Positions 42,956 through 49,788 of a stretch of DNA of 64,000 nt are shown piece by piece. The stretch comes from a bacterium (lineage in GTDB: Bacteria; SZUA-182; DTGQ01). A program made the translations under genes and the position numbers. Every line of letters begins with the position of its first letter. Positions within the stretch are counted from its first letter, which is position 1. The stretch spans positions 18,306-82,305 of the forward strand of contig JAILZY010000005.1 of assembly GCA_023512255.1 (NCBI GenBank), in the 5' to 3' direction. The notes under the pieces were generated by a model. The model saw nothing but the letters and a program-made list of their open reading frames with translations, was not told the DNA's origin and searched no databases.

Positions 42956-43510
42956 TCATATCGGCGGCAGACCCCAGATTTGAGCAGGTGTCAGCAGACT
43001 GAGGAATGCTGGTCCGGTAATCCCATAAGTCAGGGCATAGGTTGCATTGGCCAGTGGAATATAGTATTCCAAATGAGCCAATGAGGTTGGCAGCAAAAGA
43101 GACCAGGTGAGGGGTAGGGTAATCGGAACCGGAGCGCCAGTAACCGGATCTTGCATATACTTGGGCGGCCAAGTATTTAGACCGTAGATCTGATCAAAAT
43201 AGAGCAGCCCGCCTCCAAGAGTGGCTGGCGCATTATAGAGAGCCCAAGGCAGGGGTTGAGCAGGGTCCCAGGCTAGGCCTGGTTGCACCGGAAGGATAGT
43301 GTTTTTGGTAACATCGGTTACCAGGGGGACCCCTCCTGGTGACAGGGCAGGTGACCAAAGAGGCCAAAGAACATTATAAGTGGGCATAAGCTGCCAGTTT
43401 GCTGCCTCAACTGATGAGATAACCATCAAACTCAGGCAGCTTACGATCAGCAGAGTGAATGCAAGGGTAGTAAAGAGAGAGAGTCGTCTGGATTTTCTTC
43501 CATGAAACAT
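42956..43510 (-). CDS. WPLWSP-family secreted protein, paralogue 4 (B type)
   Basis: A 184-residue exported protein with a signal peptide of about 36 residues (ending SSVEAAN). Mature landmarks are LMPTYNVLWPLWSPALSPGG, NTILPVQPGLAWDP, PWALYNAPATLGGGLLYFD, YGLNTWPPKYMQDPVTGAPV and the end LLTPAQIWGLPPI. AAGGAG lies 8 nt before ATG 43510. It is most like the member at 44341: both have the shortened SPGG(V/T)PLVT turn, LAWDPxQP and EYxIPLAN. The mature chain has no Cys. It lies 41 bp before the next member. Confidence 0.8.
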   Translation of the reverse strand: MFHGRKSRRLSLFTTLAFTLLIVSCLSLMVISSVEAANWQLMPTYNVLWPLWSPALSPGGVPLVTDVTKNTILPVQPGLAWDPAQPLPWALYNAPATLGGGLLYFDQIYGLNTWPPKYMQDPVTGAPVPITLPLTWSLLLPTSLAHLEYYIPLANATYALTYGITGPAFLSLLTPAQIWGLPPI

Positions 43511-43674
43511 CGGTTAATCTCCTTCTTTAAACCTTATGAAATCCACATTTTTGAGTTCTGCAAGAGAATTGTTCACGGCCCATTTCCTAAAAGCCATGAT
43601 CATATCTCCTGGAGTTTCTAACAATAATATTTATACTTGCCAAATATATTTGCCTAAAAACCTTAAGCTAATAT

Positions 43675-43693
43675 GGGGGAAGACTTTTCCCCC
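43675..43693 (-). other. GGGGGAA hairpin in the longest gap of the array
   Basis: GGGGGAA and TTCCCCC pair around a 5-nt loop, in the 201-bp gap between the members at 43712 and 42956. No U-run follows. It may be a processing or stability element. Confidence 0.35.
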
Positions 43694-43711
43694 GCCCCCT
43701 TCCCCCCTGGC

Positions 43712-44278
43712 CTAGATTGGGGGAAGCCCCCAGATGTCGGCGTAGGTCAGGAGTAAAGCTGGGTTTACCCCAAGTGCAAAGCCATAGCCAAGCAGATAAG
43801 TCAGGTTGGCTGTCTCGATAAGAGACAGAGCAGTCTCTTTCAGCAGCGGCAGCGACAGAAAGGTATAGTCAGGCGGCAGGGTAAGGGGAACTGGCGCTCC
43901 AGTAACCGGATCGAGAAGTTTGGCCGGCGGCCAGGGATTGAGACCATAGACGATATCATAAAAGACCACACCAGTTGGAGTATTGTAAAACAGCCACGGA
44001 AAAGCAGTCCCCATTGAGCCAATGTAGGTAGGAGTGGGATTCAGGGCCAGAACAGGCTGTACCGGCAGGATGGTATTTCGAGACAGCTCTGGAATTATCG
44101 GAGTCGGCAGGCCAGTAGTTGGGCTTTTTGGCGACAGCACAGGAGACCACAGCGGCCAAAGGACATTGTAGGGTGGCATAGCTACCCAGTTTTGAGCTCG
44201 GGCCGCTGGATTGGCCAGCCCACCGGCGATGATCAGAAAAAATACCAGGGCCACAATATATCTTGCTTTCTTATGCAT
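43712..44278 (-). CDS. WPLWSP-family secreted protein, paralogue 3 (A type)
   Basis: A 188-residue exported protein. The signal peptide is about 1-28 (ending PAARAQ). The mature chain starts NWVAMPPYNVLWPLWSPVLS and shows NTILPVQPVLALNP, FPWLFYNTPTGVVFYDIVYG, LNPWPPAKLLDPVTGAPVPL and ends LLTYADIWGLPPI. I start at ATG 44278 because AAGGAG lies 8 nt upstream; a TTG two codons earlier is in frame. It shares TTGLPTPII with the member at 45033 and the C-terminal half with the member at 42327. Cysteine-free. Confidence 0.8.
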   Translation of the reverse strand: MHKKARYIVALVFFLIIAGGLANPAARAQNWVAMPPYNVLWPLWSPVLSPKSPTTGLPTPIIPELSRNTILPVQPVLALNPTPTYIGSMGTAFPWLFYNTPTGVVFYDIVYGLNPWPPAKLLDPVTGAPVPLTLPPDYTFLSLPLLKETALSLIETANLTYLLGYGFALGVNPALLLTYADIWGLPPI

Positions 44279-44340
44279 ACCCAATTCTCCTTAAAATATC
44301 TATCATCATCTATCATCATCTCTCAGCAGCGCCTCTATAT

Positions 44341-44874
44341 CTATATCAGTGGCGCTACTCCCCAGATATCAGCGCTGGTCAGCAGGCTAGCTATCGGCAC
44401 TCCATACTGATAGGAGTAGATGGCATTGGCTAGAGGGATAAAGTACTCAAACCCTTTCAAGGGTGTCGGCAGAAGCACTGACCAGCCAGCAGGCAGGGTA
44501 ATTGGCTTTGGCGCTCCAGTAACCGGATCGACCATGTAGCTTGGTGGCCAGGGATTTAAGCCATAGTAAAGATCAAAGAAGAGCAAGCCACCGCCAAATG
44601 CGGTCGGAGTATTATATAGAGCCCACGGTTTTCCAGTTCCGGCTGGCTGTAGGGGATCCCAAGCTAGGGCCGGTTGCACAGGAAGGACTGTATTTTTGGT
44701 AAGGCTAGTTACCAGGGGAGTCCCTCCTGGTGACAGGGCCGGAGACCAAAGAGGCCACAGGACATTATACGGTGGCAGAGCCGCCCACTGGGCCTGAACT
44801 ACAGCCGGAAGAGCAAGGCTGACAGCAATTATCATAACTAAGGCCAAGATTAAAGACTTCTTTCCTTTTAACAT
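44341..44874 (-). CDS. WPLWSP-family secreted protein, paralogue 2 (B type)
   Basis: A 177-residue exported protein. The signal peptide is about 1-28 (LKGKKSLILALVMIIAVSLA, ending VVQAQ). The mature part has WAALPPYNVLWPLWSPALSP, NTVLPVQPALAWDP, KPWALYNTPTAFGGGLLFFD, YGLNPWPPSYMVDPVTGAPK and ends LLTSADIWGVAPLI. ATG 44874 follows GAGGTG by 6 nt; an upstream in-frame ATG at 44907 would add a charged extension before the signal peptide. It is the nearest relative of the member at 42956. The mature chain has no Cys. Confidence 0.8.
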   Translation of the reverse strand: MLKGKKSLILALVMIIAVSLALPAVVQAQWAALPPYNVLWPLWSPALSPGGTPLVTSLTKNTVLPVQPALAWDPLQPAGTGKPWALYNTPTAFGGGLLFFDLYYGLNPWPPSYMVDPVTGAPKPITLPAGWSVLLPTPLKGFEYFIPLANAIYSYQYGVPIASLLTSADIWGVAPLI

Positions 44875-45032
44875 AGGTCTCACCTCATCAATTCTTGGTA
44901 GCTTCATTTTTGAGAAGCTATGTAATTTATGGGTTGAGCGAGGCTGGAGAAAAAATCTCTTCCAGCCCTTGTCAAATTACTCCGTCAAATTACTTCTTCA
45001 CACGTGTAGGGTTGATACTCTTATCCTAAAGA

Positions 45033-45593
45033 TTAAATATAGGGTATTCCCCAAAGTTGCGCCGGTGTTAGCAGGGTTAAGAATTCCGCTGGGGTCAAAC
45101 CGTATAGAAAAGCATAGGTCAAATTAGCCGTATCAATCGTCGTCGCAAAGTGGGTCAGCTTGGTAGGCAGCAGGGTTGAGTAGCCGATTGGCAGAGTAAT
45201 TGGCAGTGGAGCACCGGTCGCTGGATCGACTAAATATGGCGGTGGCCAGGGTTTGAAACCATAAATGTCTTCAAAGAAGGTTATCCCACCGCCGAAAGCA
45301 GGAGGGACATTATAGGCAAGCCATACTGGCCCCTTAGCATTCAGAACCGGATCCCAGATTATGGCTGGCTGTACAGGAAGAATGGTATTCTTGCTGAACT
45401 CAGTAATTATCGGTGTAGGCAGACCGGTGGTCGGGTTAACAGGAGAAAGGGGGGGAGACCAAAGCGGCCAAAGGATATTGTACGGAGGAAGTGCTGCCCA
45501 CTGTGCTTGAGTCAAACCAGCAAAAAGTAGACTTCCAACAATGGCAAGCACAAACATATAAGCAAATAATAATTGTCTTTTTACTCTCATCAT
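45033..45593 (-). CDS. WPLWSP-family secreted protein, paralogue 1 (first transcribed)
   Basis: A 186-residue exported protein, 5'-most of the array on the minus strand. The signal peptide is about 1-30 (ending AGLTQAQ). The mature chain has WAALPPYNILWPLWSPPLSP, NTILPVQPAIIWDP, VWLAYNVPPAFGGGITFFED, YGFKPWPPPYLVDPATGAPL and ends LLTPAQLWGIPYI. It mixes features of both subtypes: the long PTTGLPTPII turn of type A with the FGGG segment of type B. ATG 45593 follows GAGGG. A 535-bp leader with tandem repeats precedes it. Confidence 0.8.
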   Translation of the reverse strand: MMRVKRQLLFAYMFVLAIVGSLLFAGLTQAQWAALPPYNILWPLWSPPLSPVNPTTGLPTPIITEFSKNTILPVQPAIIWDPVLNAKGPVWLAYNVPPAFGGGITFFEDIYGFKPWPPPYLVDPATGAPLPITLPIGYSTLLPTKLTHFATTIDTANLTYAFLYGLTPAEFLTLLTPAQLWGIPYI

Positions 45594-45710
45594 TCATACC
45601 CTCGATTTAACCAATGAGAAGTTGCTATTCTAATGACAAGTTAGGTATAATTAAAATGTTAGTAGCCTATAAGGAGATGTTATCTTATGATATGACATAT
45701 CACCCCCTTC

Positions 45711-45812
45711 CTAGGATGCCCTGATGATGCCTCCTGGTCCAGTCTTTACGGGTATCAATAAAGGTATCTTGGGCAAGGGGGAATTTTTATCTTGCCCAAA
45801 GGGAATCATCAT
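45711..45812 (-). CDS. Candidate 33-residue leader ORF before the secreted array
   Basis: On the minus strand AGGAGG lies 12 nt before ATG 45812. The frame reads MMIPFGQDKNSPLPKIPLLI and ends GGIIRAS at TAG 45711-45713. It encloses a 9-bp hairpin, TTGGGCAAG / CTTGCCCAA, so translation and RNA folding would interfere with each other, as in attenuator leaders. About 45 bp upstream is a second strong ribosome site (AAGGAGGTGAGGCAATG) with only a four-codon frame. Function unknown; it could be chance. Confidence 0.3.
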   Translation of the reverse strand: MMIPFGQDKNSPLPKIPLLIPVKTGPGGIIRAS

Positions 45813-45932
45813 GGGGCTGAAGCTCCTCCTAAAAAGTGATTTTGGGATGAGTTGATTAAGCCTTTTTAAGATCTATTCATTGCCTCACCTCCTTTCTTAA
45901 AAATAGCAAGCCTTATTATTGTCTAGCCACTC

Positions 45933-45972
45933 TTATCACCAGGTTGCTTGTGTTATCACTGGGTTGTTTGTG
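45933..45972. repeat. Tandem 20-bp direct repeat in the array leader
   Basis: TTATCACCAGGTTGCTTGTG (45933-45952) is followed directly by a copy differing at three positions (45953-45972). A spacing of two helical turns suits a dimeric regulator site about 340 bp upstream of the first array gene. Confidence 0.5.
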
Positions 45973-46052
45973 AATGATAGCAGATCGTCTTGCGACTGAT
46001 ATCGACTTAACAGAACTGAATATAAAGATACTGACTCAGAAGGCCACTTATT

Positions 46053-46080
46053 ATAACCAGATATAAATAACCAGATATAA
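46053..46080. repeat. Perfect tandem 14-bp direct repeat in the array leader
   Basis: ATAACCAGATATAA occurs twice head to tail without a mismatch, 50 bp downstream of the stop of the neighbouring gene in transcription order. A candidate operator or slippage product. Confidence 0.5.
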
Positions 46081-46128
46081 ACAGAGAATTTCCCATGGAT
46101 TTTAAGGTCTTATAACTACGGGAGATTA

Positions 46129-46560
46129 TTAGATTCTAAGAATATGACAGGACTGGTTTGATCTTTCGGGCAGTGATAATGATAGAGAATGCTGGGCAGG
46201 ATTAACACGATTAGCAAGGATATCAGCACATAGCTTTTCCTCATCGAGTTTTTTTCTTTTACTCCCTATGATTCTCCAGCAAGTTGCAAATAACTGCTTA
46301 AAATCTATAAAATAACTGCTTGACTGTTCAAATACTTTCAGCAGCCAATCTTGGCTGGCTCCTCTAAAAGTAGACCGACTTATTATCCCTTCCACTCCGG
46401 TTGGCATATTTTCTTTTTGAGCAGTATCCAAGATATCCAAAAACTCATCCGGCATGATCTGTGTGCATCGGGCATATGCCGCAGGATCAAAAACTAACAG
46501 CAAAGAGAAAACAAATAGAAGTAGCCAAATTATATTTTTCTCCCCTAGTACTCGCTTCAT
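46129..46560 (-). CDS. Small exported protein of unknown function
   Basis: A 143-residue protein with a signal peptide (about 1-30, KNIIWLLLFVFSLLLVFDPA, ending AYARC). The mature part is charged and mostly helical (MPDEFLDILDTAQKENMPTG, then KQLFATCWRIIGSKRKKLDE) with several cysteines, unlike its low-complexity neighbours. The Cys just after AYAR is not in a convincing lipobox. ATG 46560 has a GGGGGAAAG site. No known family is recognised. It precedes the WPLWSP array on the same strand and may be an accessory factor. Confidence 0.6.
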   Translation of the reverse strand: MKRVLGEKNIIWLLLFVFSLLLVFDPAAYARCTQIMPDEFLDILDTAQKENMPTGVEGIISRSTFRGASQDWLLKVFEQSSSYFIDFKQLFATCWRIIGSKRKKLDEEKLCADILANRVNPAQHSLSLSLPERSNQSCHILRI

Positions 46561-46942
46561 TTCTAGCTTTCCCCCTGAGTAGAAGGGTTTAATTTGGAAT
46601 TAGCTCTTAAAAAAGTATTTACTCGCTGGTATAAATTTTATAATTTATTAAAGCATAAATTATACCATATATTTATAGGAATTAAAAAAAATAATAATCT
46701 ATTCGATTTTTCAAATAAATACTTTTGGCCAAATCTACCTAATAAATAAACATTCCCATTAATCATAGAAGTTTATTTATGAAAAATTTTGCATATTCCA
46801 AACTCTTTATGGTTTAATCTTATGATTATTATTTCATTTTTTAATTCATAAATATGAAATAAATTTCATTTTTCATCTTGCTCCAGTTTCTTTCTGCCCT
46901 CTTTTCTCTGGTCCTATTTTAAAGAGTCTCTTAATTTTCCCT
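46561..46942. other. AT-rich intergenic region
   Basis: About 380 bp of very AT-rich DNA between two exported-protein genes. No ORF, hairpin or repeat stands out. It probably holds the promoter of the gene at 46129. Confidence 0.5.
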
Positions 46943-47581
46943 TTAGATAAGAAGCGGCAATAAGGCAGTCAGCCCAGGAAGAGTGGTGGTGGTAGTAAGC
47001 GAAGTGGCCGCGGGGGCAACTTTGGCAGCCGCAGCAGCAGGAGCAGTTCCGGGAGCGGCCGCGGCAGGAGTAACAAGGGTTTGCGTTTGAGTATAGGGTG
47101 GAGCCGCTGGGGCAGTTGAGGCAACAAGGGCCGGAAGGAGTAGAGCCAAAGCCGTTGGAGCTATAGTTGGGGTAGTGGTTGTTGGCAAGGTTGTAGTTGG
47201 AACCGCGGTAGCTGGGGCAATGGCGGTAATCGGAACAGCACTGACATTTACTACCGATACCGCTGGATTAAAAATAATGGTAATCGTAGCCGCTGCATTT
47301 CTTACCATAGGCCGAGGGATACTCATCGGTACAGGAATGGGCGCCAGCGGAGAGGGACGCAGGACAGGCGCAAGAGAAGGCAAGGGGAGCATGAGCGAAG
47401 GCGTATAAAAGGCGGAAGAAATAAACGGCGCTCGCTGGGGAAAGAAACTAGACAGAAAAGGAGAAATCATAGACAGCCCAGCCTGTCCCGAAAATGAGAC
47501 CATCTGAGCCTTGGCAGGGCTAGATAAGGACAATAAAATGATACTGAAAAAAATAATAAGTAATGTAGTCCGCAATTTCAT
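46943..47581 (-). CDS. Low-complexity Ala/Pro/Thr-rich exported protein
   Basis: A 212-residue protein with a signal peptide (1-25, ending SPAKAQ). The mature chain runs through a Phe/Ser-rich head (SPFLSSFFPQRAPFISSAF), a Pro-Leu repeat-like stretch (APVLRPSPLAPIPVPMSIPR), NAAATITIIFNPAVSVVNVS and long Ala/Thr/Pro tracts (PTTTLPTTTTPTIAPTA) to an end LTALLPLLI. GAGGAG precedes ATG 47581. It has no cysteine. It resembles the next gene at 47698 in layout. Thr/Pro tracts suggest an extended, perhaps glycosylated surface protein. Confidence 0.65.
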   Translation of the reverse strand: MKLRTTLLIIFFSIILLSLSSPAKAQMVSFSGQAGLSMISPFLSSFFPQRAPFISSAFYTPSLMLPLPSLAPVLRPSPLAPIPVPMSIPRPMVRNAAATITIIFNPAVSVVNVSAVPITAIAPATAVPTTTLPTTTTPTIAPTALALLLPALVASTAPAAPPYTQTQTLVTPAAAAPGTAPAAAAAKVAPAATSLTTTTTLPGLTALLPLLI

Positions 47582-47697
47582 TGCTGTTTTCTCCTCTGCT
47601 GTTTTCTCCTCTAAAACTTAACTTTAATCCTTCTCGGTAAAGGAAGGTAATCCTTTACCGAGAAGGAAATCCTTTATCAAGGATTATATCTTCCAGG

Positions 47698-48147
47698 CTA
47701 CAGGATCAAGGATGATAAGTAGGCAAAAAGCAGTGGATTAGCCACAGAAAGAGGTGTCGGGGAGTAGAGCGCACTGGTATAAAGAACAGCTAAAATGCTA
47801 AGTAAAGGTGCAGGGGCTGCCGTCGTGGTGGTTGTAGGAGTAGCGGCGGAAATAATAGTTGGAGCTGTGGTCGGAGTAACCACTGTCGGGGCTCCAATGA
47901 CCAATGTCCCTGCTGTTGGGCTAACTGCCGTAAGGCCCGGAGAGATAATAATTGTGGCCTGAGGTGCTCTTGAATACGGTATTGGCACCAGCGGAGCTGG
48001 AAATAGTGGAACTGGCGGAGCCTGTATCCAGGGCATCAATACAGGATATGGTGCCACAGGATATTGACATTCGCCTTTTTTAAAGATAAATCCTACGATA
48101 ATAATAGATAACATAAGGATAAAACAAGACTTTTTGGTAACGCGCAT
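47698..48147 (-). CDS. Low-complexity Pro/Thr-rich exported protein
   Basis: A 149-residue protein with a signal peptide (1-27, SCFILMLSIIIVGFIFKKG). The mature chain begins QYPVAPYPVLMPWIQAPPVP, continues with ATIIISPGLTAVSPTAGTL and a Thr/Ala tract, and ends PLLFAYLSSLIL. I start at ATG 48147 since AGGAGG lies 9 nt upstream; a TTG six codons earlier overlaps that site. It shares the Pro-rich head, an ATIIIxP/ATITIIFNP strand, the Thr tract and a hydrophobic C-terminus with the gene at 46943, so the two are probably distant paralogues. Confidence 0.65.
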   Translation of the reverse strand: MRVTKKSCFILMLSIIIVGFIFKKGECQYPVAPYPVLMPWIQAPPVPLFPAPLVPIPYSRAPQATIIISPGLTAVSPTAGTLVIGAPTVVTPTTAPTIISAATPTTTTTAAPAPLLSILAVLYTSALYSPTPLSVANPLLFAYLSSLIL

Positions 48148-48754
48148 AAGATGACTCCTCCTCAATACCGATACTTTTAGATTCTTTTACCTAATTCTTG
48201 GAGTTTTTAGGATCTTGTTATAGGATATTGTTATTTGAGGAGCGGGTGACTTATGCTGGGGATTTACGATTATTTCCCGCCCAAATATCAGACCTTCAAT
48301 TTTTAGTCAAATTAGTTTTCCTACGCCGGATATAAGCTGACTGAAAATTCAAGAGGCTAGAGAGCTTAACTAACAACTAAAGAGCTTAGCTGCCCAAATT
48401 AACTACACAAGTAAGGCTATGCAACCTTTATACCATAATATAAATAAAAGGTAAGAAAGTGGTATTCGAAGATTAGCCTTATCTGTATTGATCAGGATTG
48501 ATCAGGCTATCTTTTTGAAAAATCGTCATCAATAAATCAATAAACCTCTCACAACCGCACAGGGAAAATTTTTAATAATCATAAGCCGACACAGCCCCAA
48601 AAGGGTAGGTAGGAGAGATAATATTAAAAGCGGACTCCATTTTTAAGACTGACGTAGCAAAAATAGACGAGATAGGATTTTTAAAACCTGAAAATACAAA
48701 AACGACCCCTCCTCTTGATTAAATCGATCTCGGATTTTGGGAGCAACAAATGCA
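48148..48754. other. Long intergenic region with a possible GEMM-like RNA core
   Basis: About 600 bp with no convincing gene. On the plus strand at about 48546-48616, CTCTC ... GCACAGGG ... AAGCC ... GGGTAGGTAG ... GAGAG occur in the order of conserved blocks of the c-di-GMP-I (GEMM) riboswitch, closed by a CTCTC/GAGAG stem. The first internal stem is poor, and no protein gene follows on that strand before the tRNA, so it may be coincidence. Confidence 0.2.
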
Positions 48755-48783
48755 TTGACATATTTTGTCAATAATGTTAAATA
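48755..48783 (+). promoter_or_regulatory. Promoter of tRNA-Leu
   Basis: A perfect TTGACA (48755-48760) and TAAATA (48778-48783) with 17-bp spacing lie 40 bp before the tRNA. Confidence 0.6.
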
Positions 48784-48823
48784 AAGGTTTATTTCTCTCT
48801 CTCACAAGTGAAAAACTCTATTA

Positions 48824-48909
48824 GCCGGGGTGGCGGAATTGGTAGACGCAAGGGACTTAAAATCCCTCGGAGGCTTGCCCCCGTGCCGGTTCGAGTCCGG
48901 CCCTCGGCA
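48824..48909 (+). tRNA. tRNA-Leu (anticodon UAA)
   Basis: An 86-nt class II tRNA. The acceptor stem is GCCGGGG / CCTCGGC with discriminator A909. The D-loop region is TGGCGGAATTGGTAGACGC. The anticodon stem AGGGA / TCCCT encloses CTTAAAA, with anticodon TAA at 48858-48860. A long variable arm (CGGAGGCTTGCCCCCG) precedes the T-arm GTTCGAGTC. CCA is not encoded. The long variable arm and anticodon identify leucine. Confidence 0.96.
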
Positions 48910-48955
48910 CTGAAAATTTCAATCCTCAAGAGGCGCAGGAATAGCTACTCTGCGA

Positions 48956-49438
48956 TCAAAGGGCGGCAAGTAGGGTAGAGGAGGAGAGGATATAGAGATG
49001 AGAGCAGAGCACCAAAAGATATAGCCCCAAAATAGCCATAAGCACCAGCCTAATAAATTTGAAATTAACCCGCAGACACAAAAAGAGCAGCCCCAAACTG
49101 GTGAGCCAATACTTTACCATAAAGAAGGAGGATATATCACTTTTCAACAGGTAAGCCATAAGGGGATTGAATTCTGGAACATCCAGGCAGAAAACATTAA
49201 ACAGGGTAAAATATCCATCGAGAATGCACAGAAACAAGATTAGACAGATAAGTAGAAAAAGCCCGCTACTGTATTGATCTACATAACCGTGGGCCGAGTC
49301 GCTCGCCCGGCGATGTCCCCTCCTTTGCCCCGAAAAAATACTGTATCTACTGATAGCGGGAGTAGGACCCCTTCGCCGGTCTTGACCCACTCGGCGATCA
49401 AAGAAAAAACTAGCTGAGGGTTTTAAATCAAATTCCAT
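48956..49438 (-). CDS. Small membrane protein, DUF5658-like
   Basis: A 160-residue protein with a basic cytoplasmic head (DRRVGQDRRRGPTPAISRYS, then GQRRGHRRAS) and four membrane helices from about residue 58. The segment CILDGYFTLFNVFCLDVPEF, continuing into NPLMAYLL and FFMVKYWLT, is the layout of DUF5658-type proteins. Function is unknown. It is monocistronic, convergent with the tRNA. ATG 49438 has a weak upstream site. Confidence 0.65.
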   Translation of the reverse strand: MEFDLKPSASFFFDRRVGQDRRRGPTPAISRYSIFSGQRRGHRRASDSAHGYVDQYSSGLFLLICLILFLCILDGYFTLFNVFCLDVPEFNPLMAYLLKSDISSFFMVKYWLTSLGLLFLCLRVNFKFIRLVLMAILGLYLLVLCSHLYILSSSTLLAAL

Positions 49439-49567
49439 CTTCTAGGCCGAATACAAAAAATTTCTCACTTAACAGGTATCTGCCTTGCTTGAGGTTTTAG
49501 TCTTGTTAATAATTTAATTGGTCCAATAGGAAATTATCAAGAGGAAATTAGCTGCCCCCCATTTTTT

Positions 49568-49694
49568 AAGGGGAAAACCCTTTTGAAAAAGGGTTTTCCC
49601 CTTATCACCCCTTTCCCAAAACTTTAATAATAGTTATTAAAGTTTTAGGAGGATGGTTTGGAAGGAACCCTTTTTCAAAAGGGTTCCTTCCAAA
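49568..49694. repeat. Head-to-head pair of fold-back hairpin elements
   Basis: Three inverted repeats in a row. AAGGGGAAAACCC folds on GGGTTTTCCCCTT (49568-49603). AAAACTTTAATAA folds on TTATTAAAGTTTT around TAG (49618-49646). TTTGGAAGGAACCC folds on GGGTTCCTTCCAAA (49657-49694). Each hairpin has the CCCTTTTxxAAAAGGG core and is preceded, reading outward from the centre, by TTATTAAAGTTTT. The unit is the same as at 28.14-28.20 kb. The 49439-49788 gap holds nothing else obvious. Confidence 0.65.
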
Positions 49695-49788
49695 AATCTG
49701 GCCTATAATTTGCAATATTTCTTTAACTCGATGATCAATTATTTTTTCCAATTTTTTAATTTCTTATGGGAGGATTACCTTTCCGCAC

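Noticed and set aside
47175-47408. Plus-strand frame opposite the Ala/Pro/Thr-rich gene
   Set aside because: It is the antisense of a low-complexity coding stretch; composition explains the open frame.
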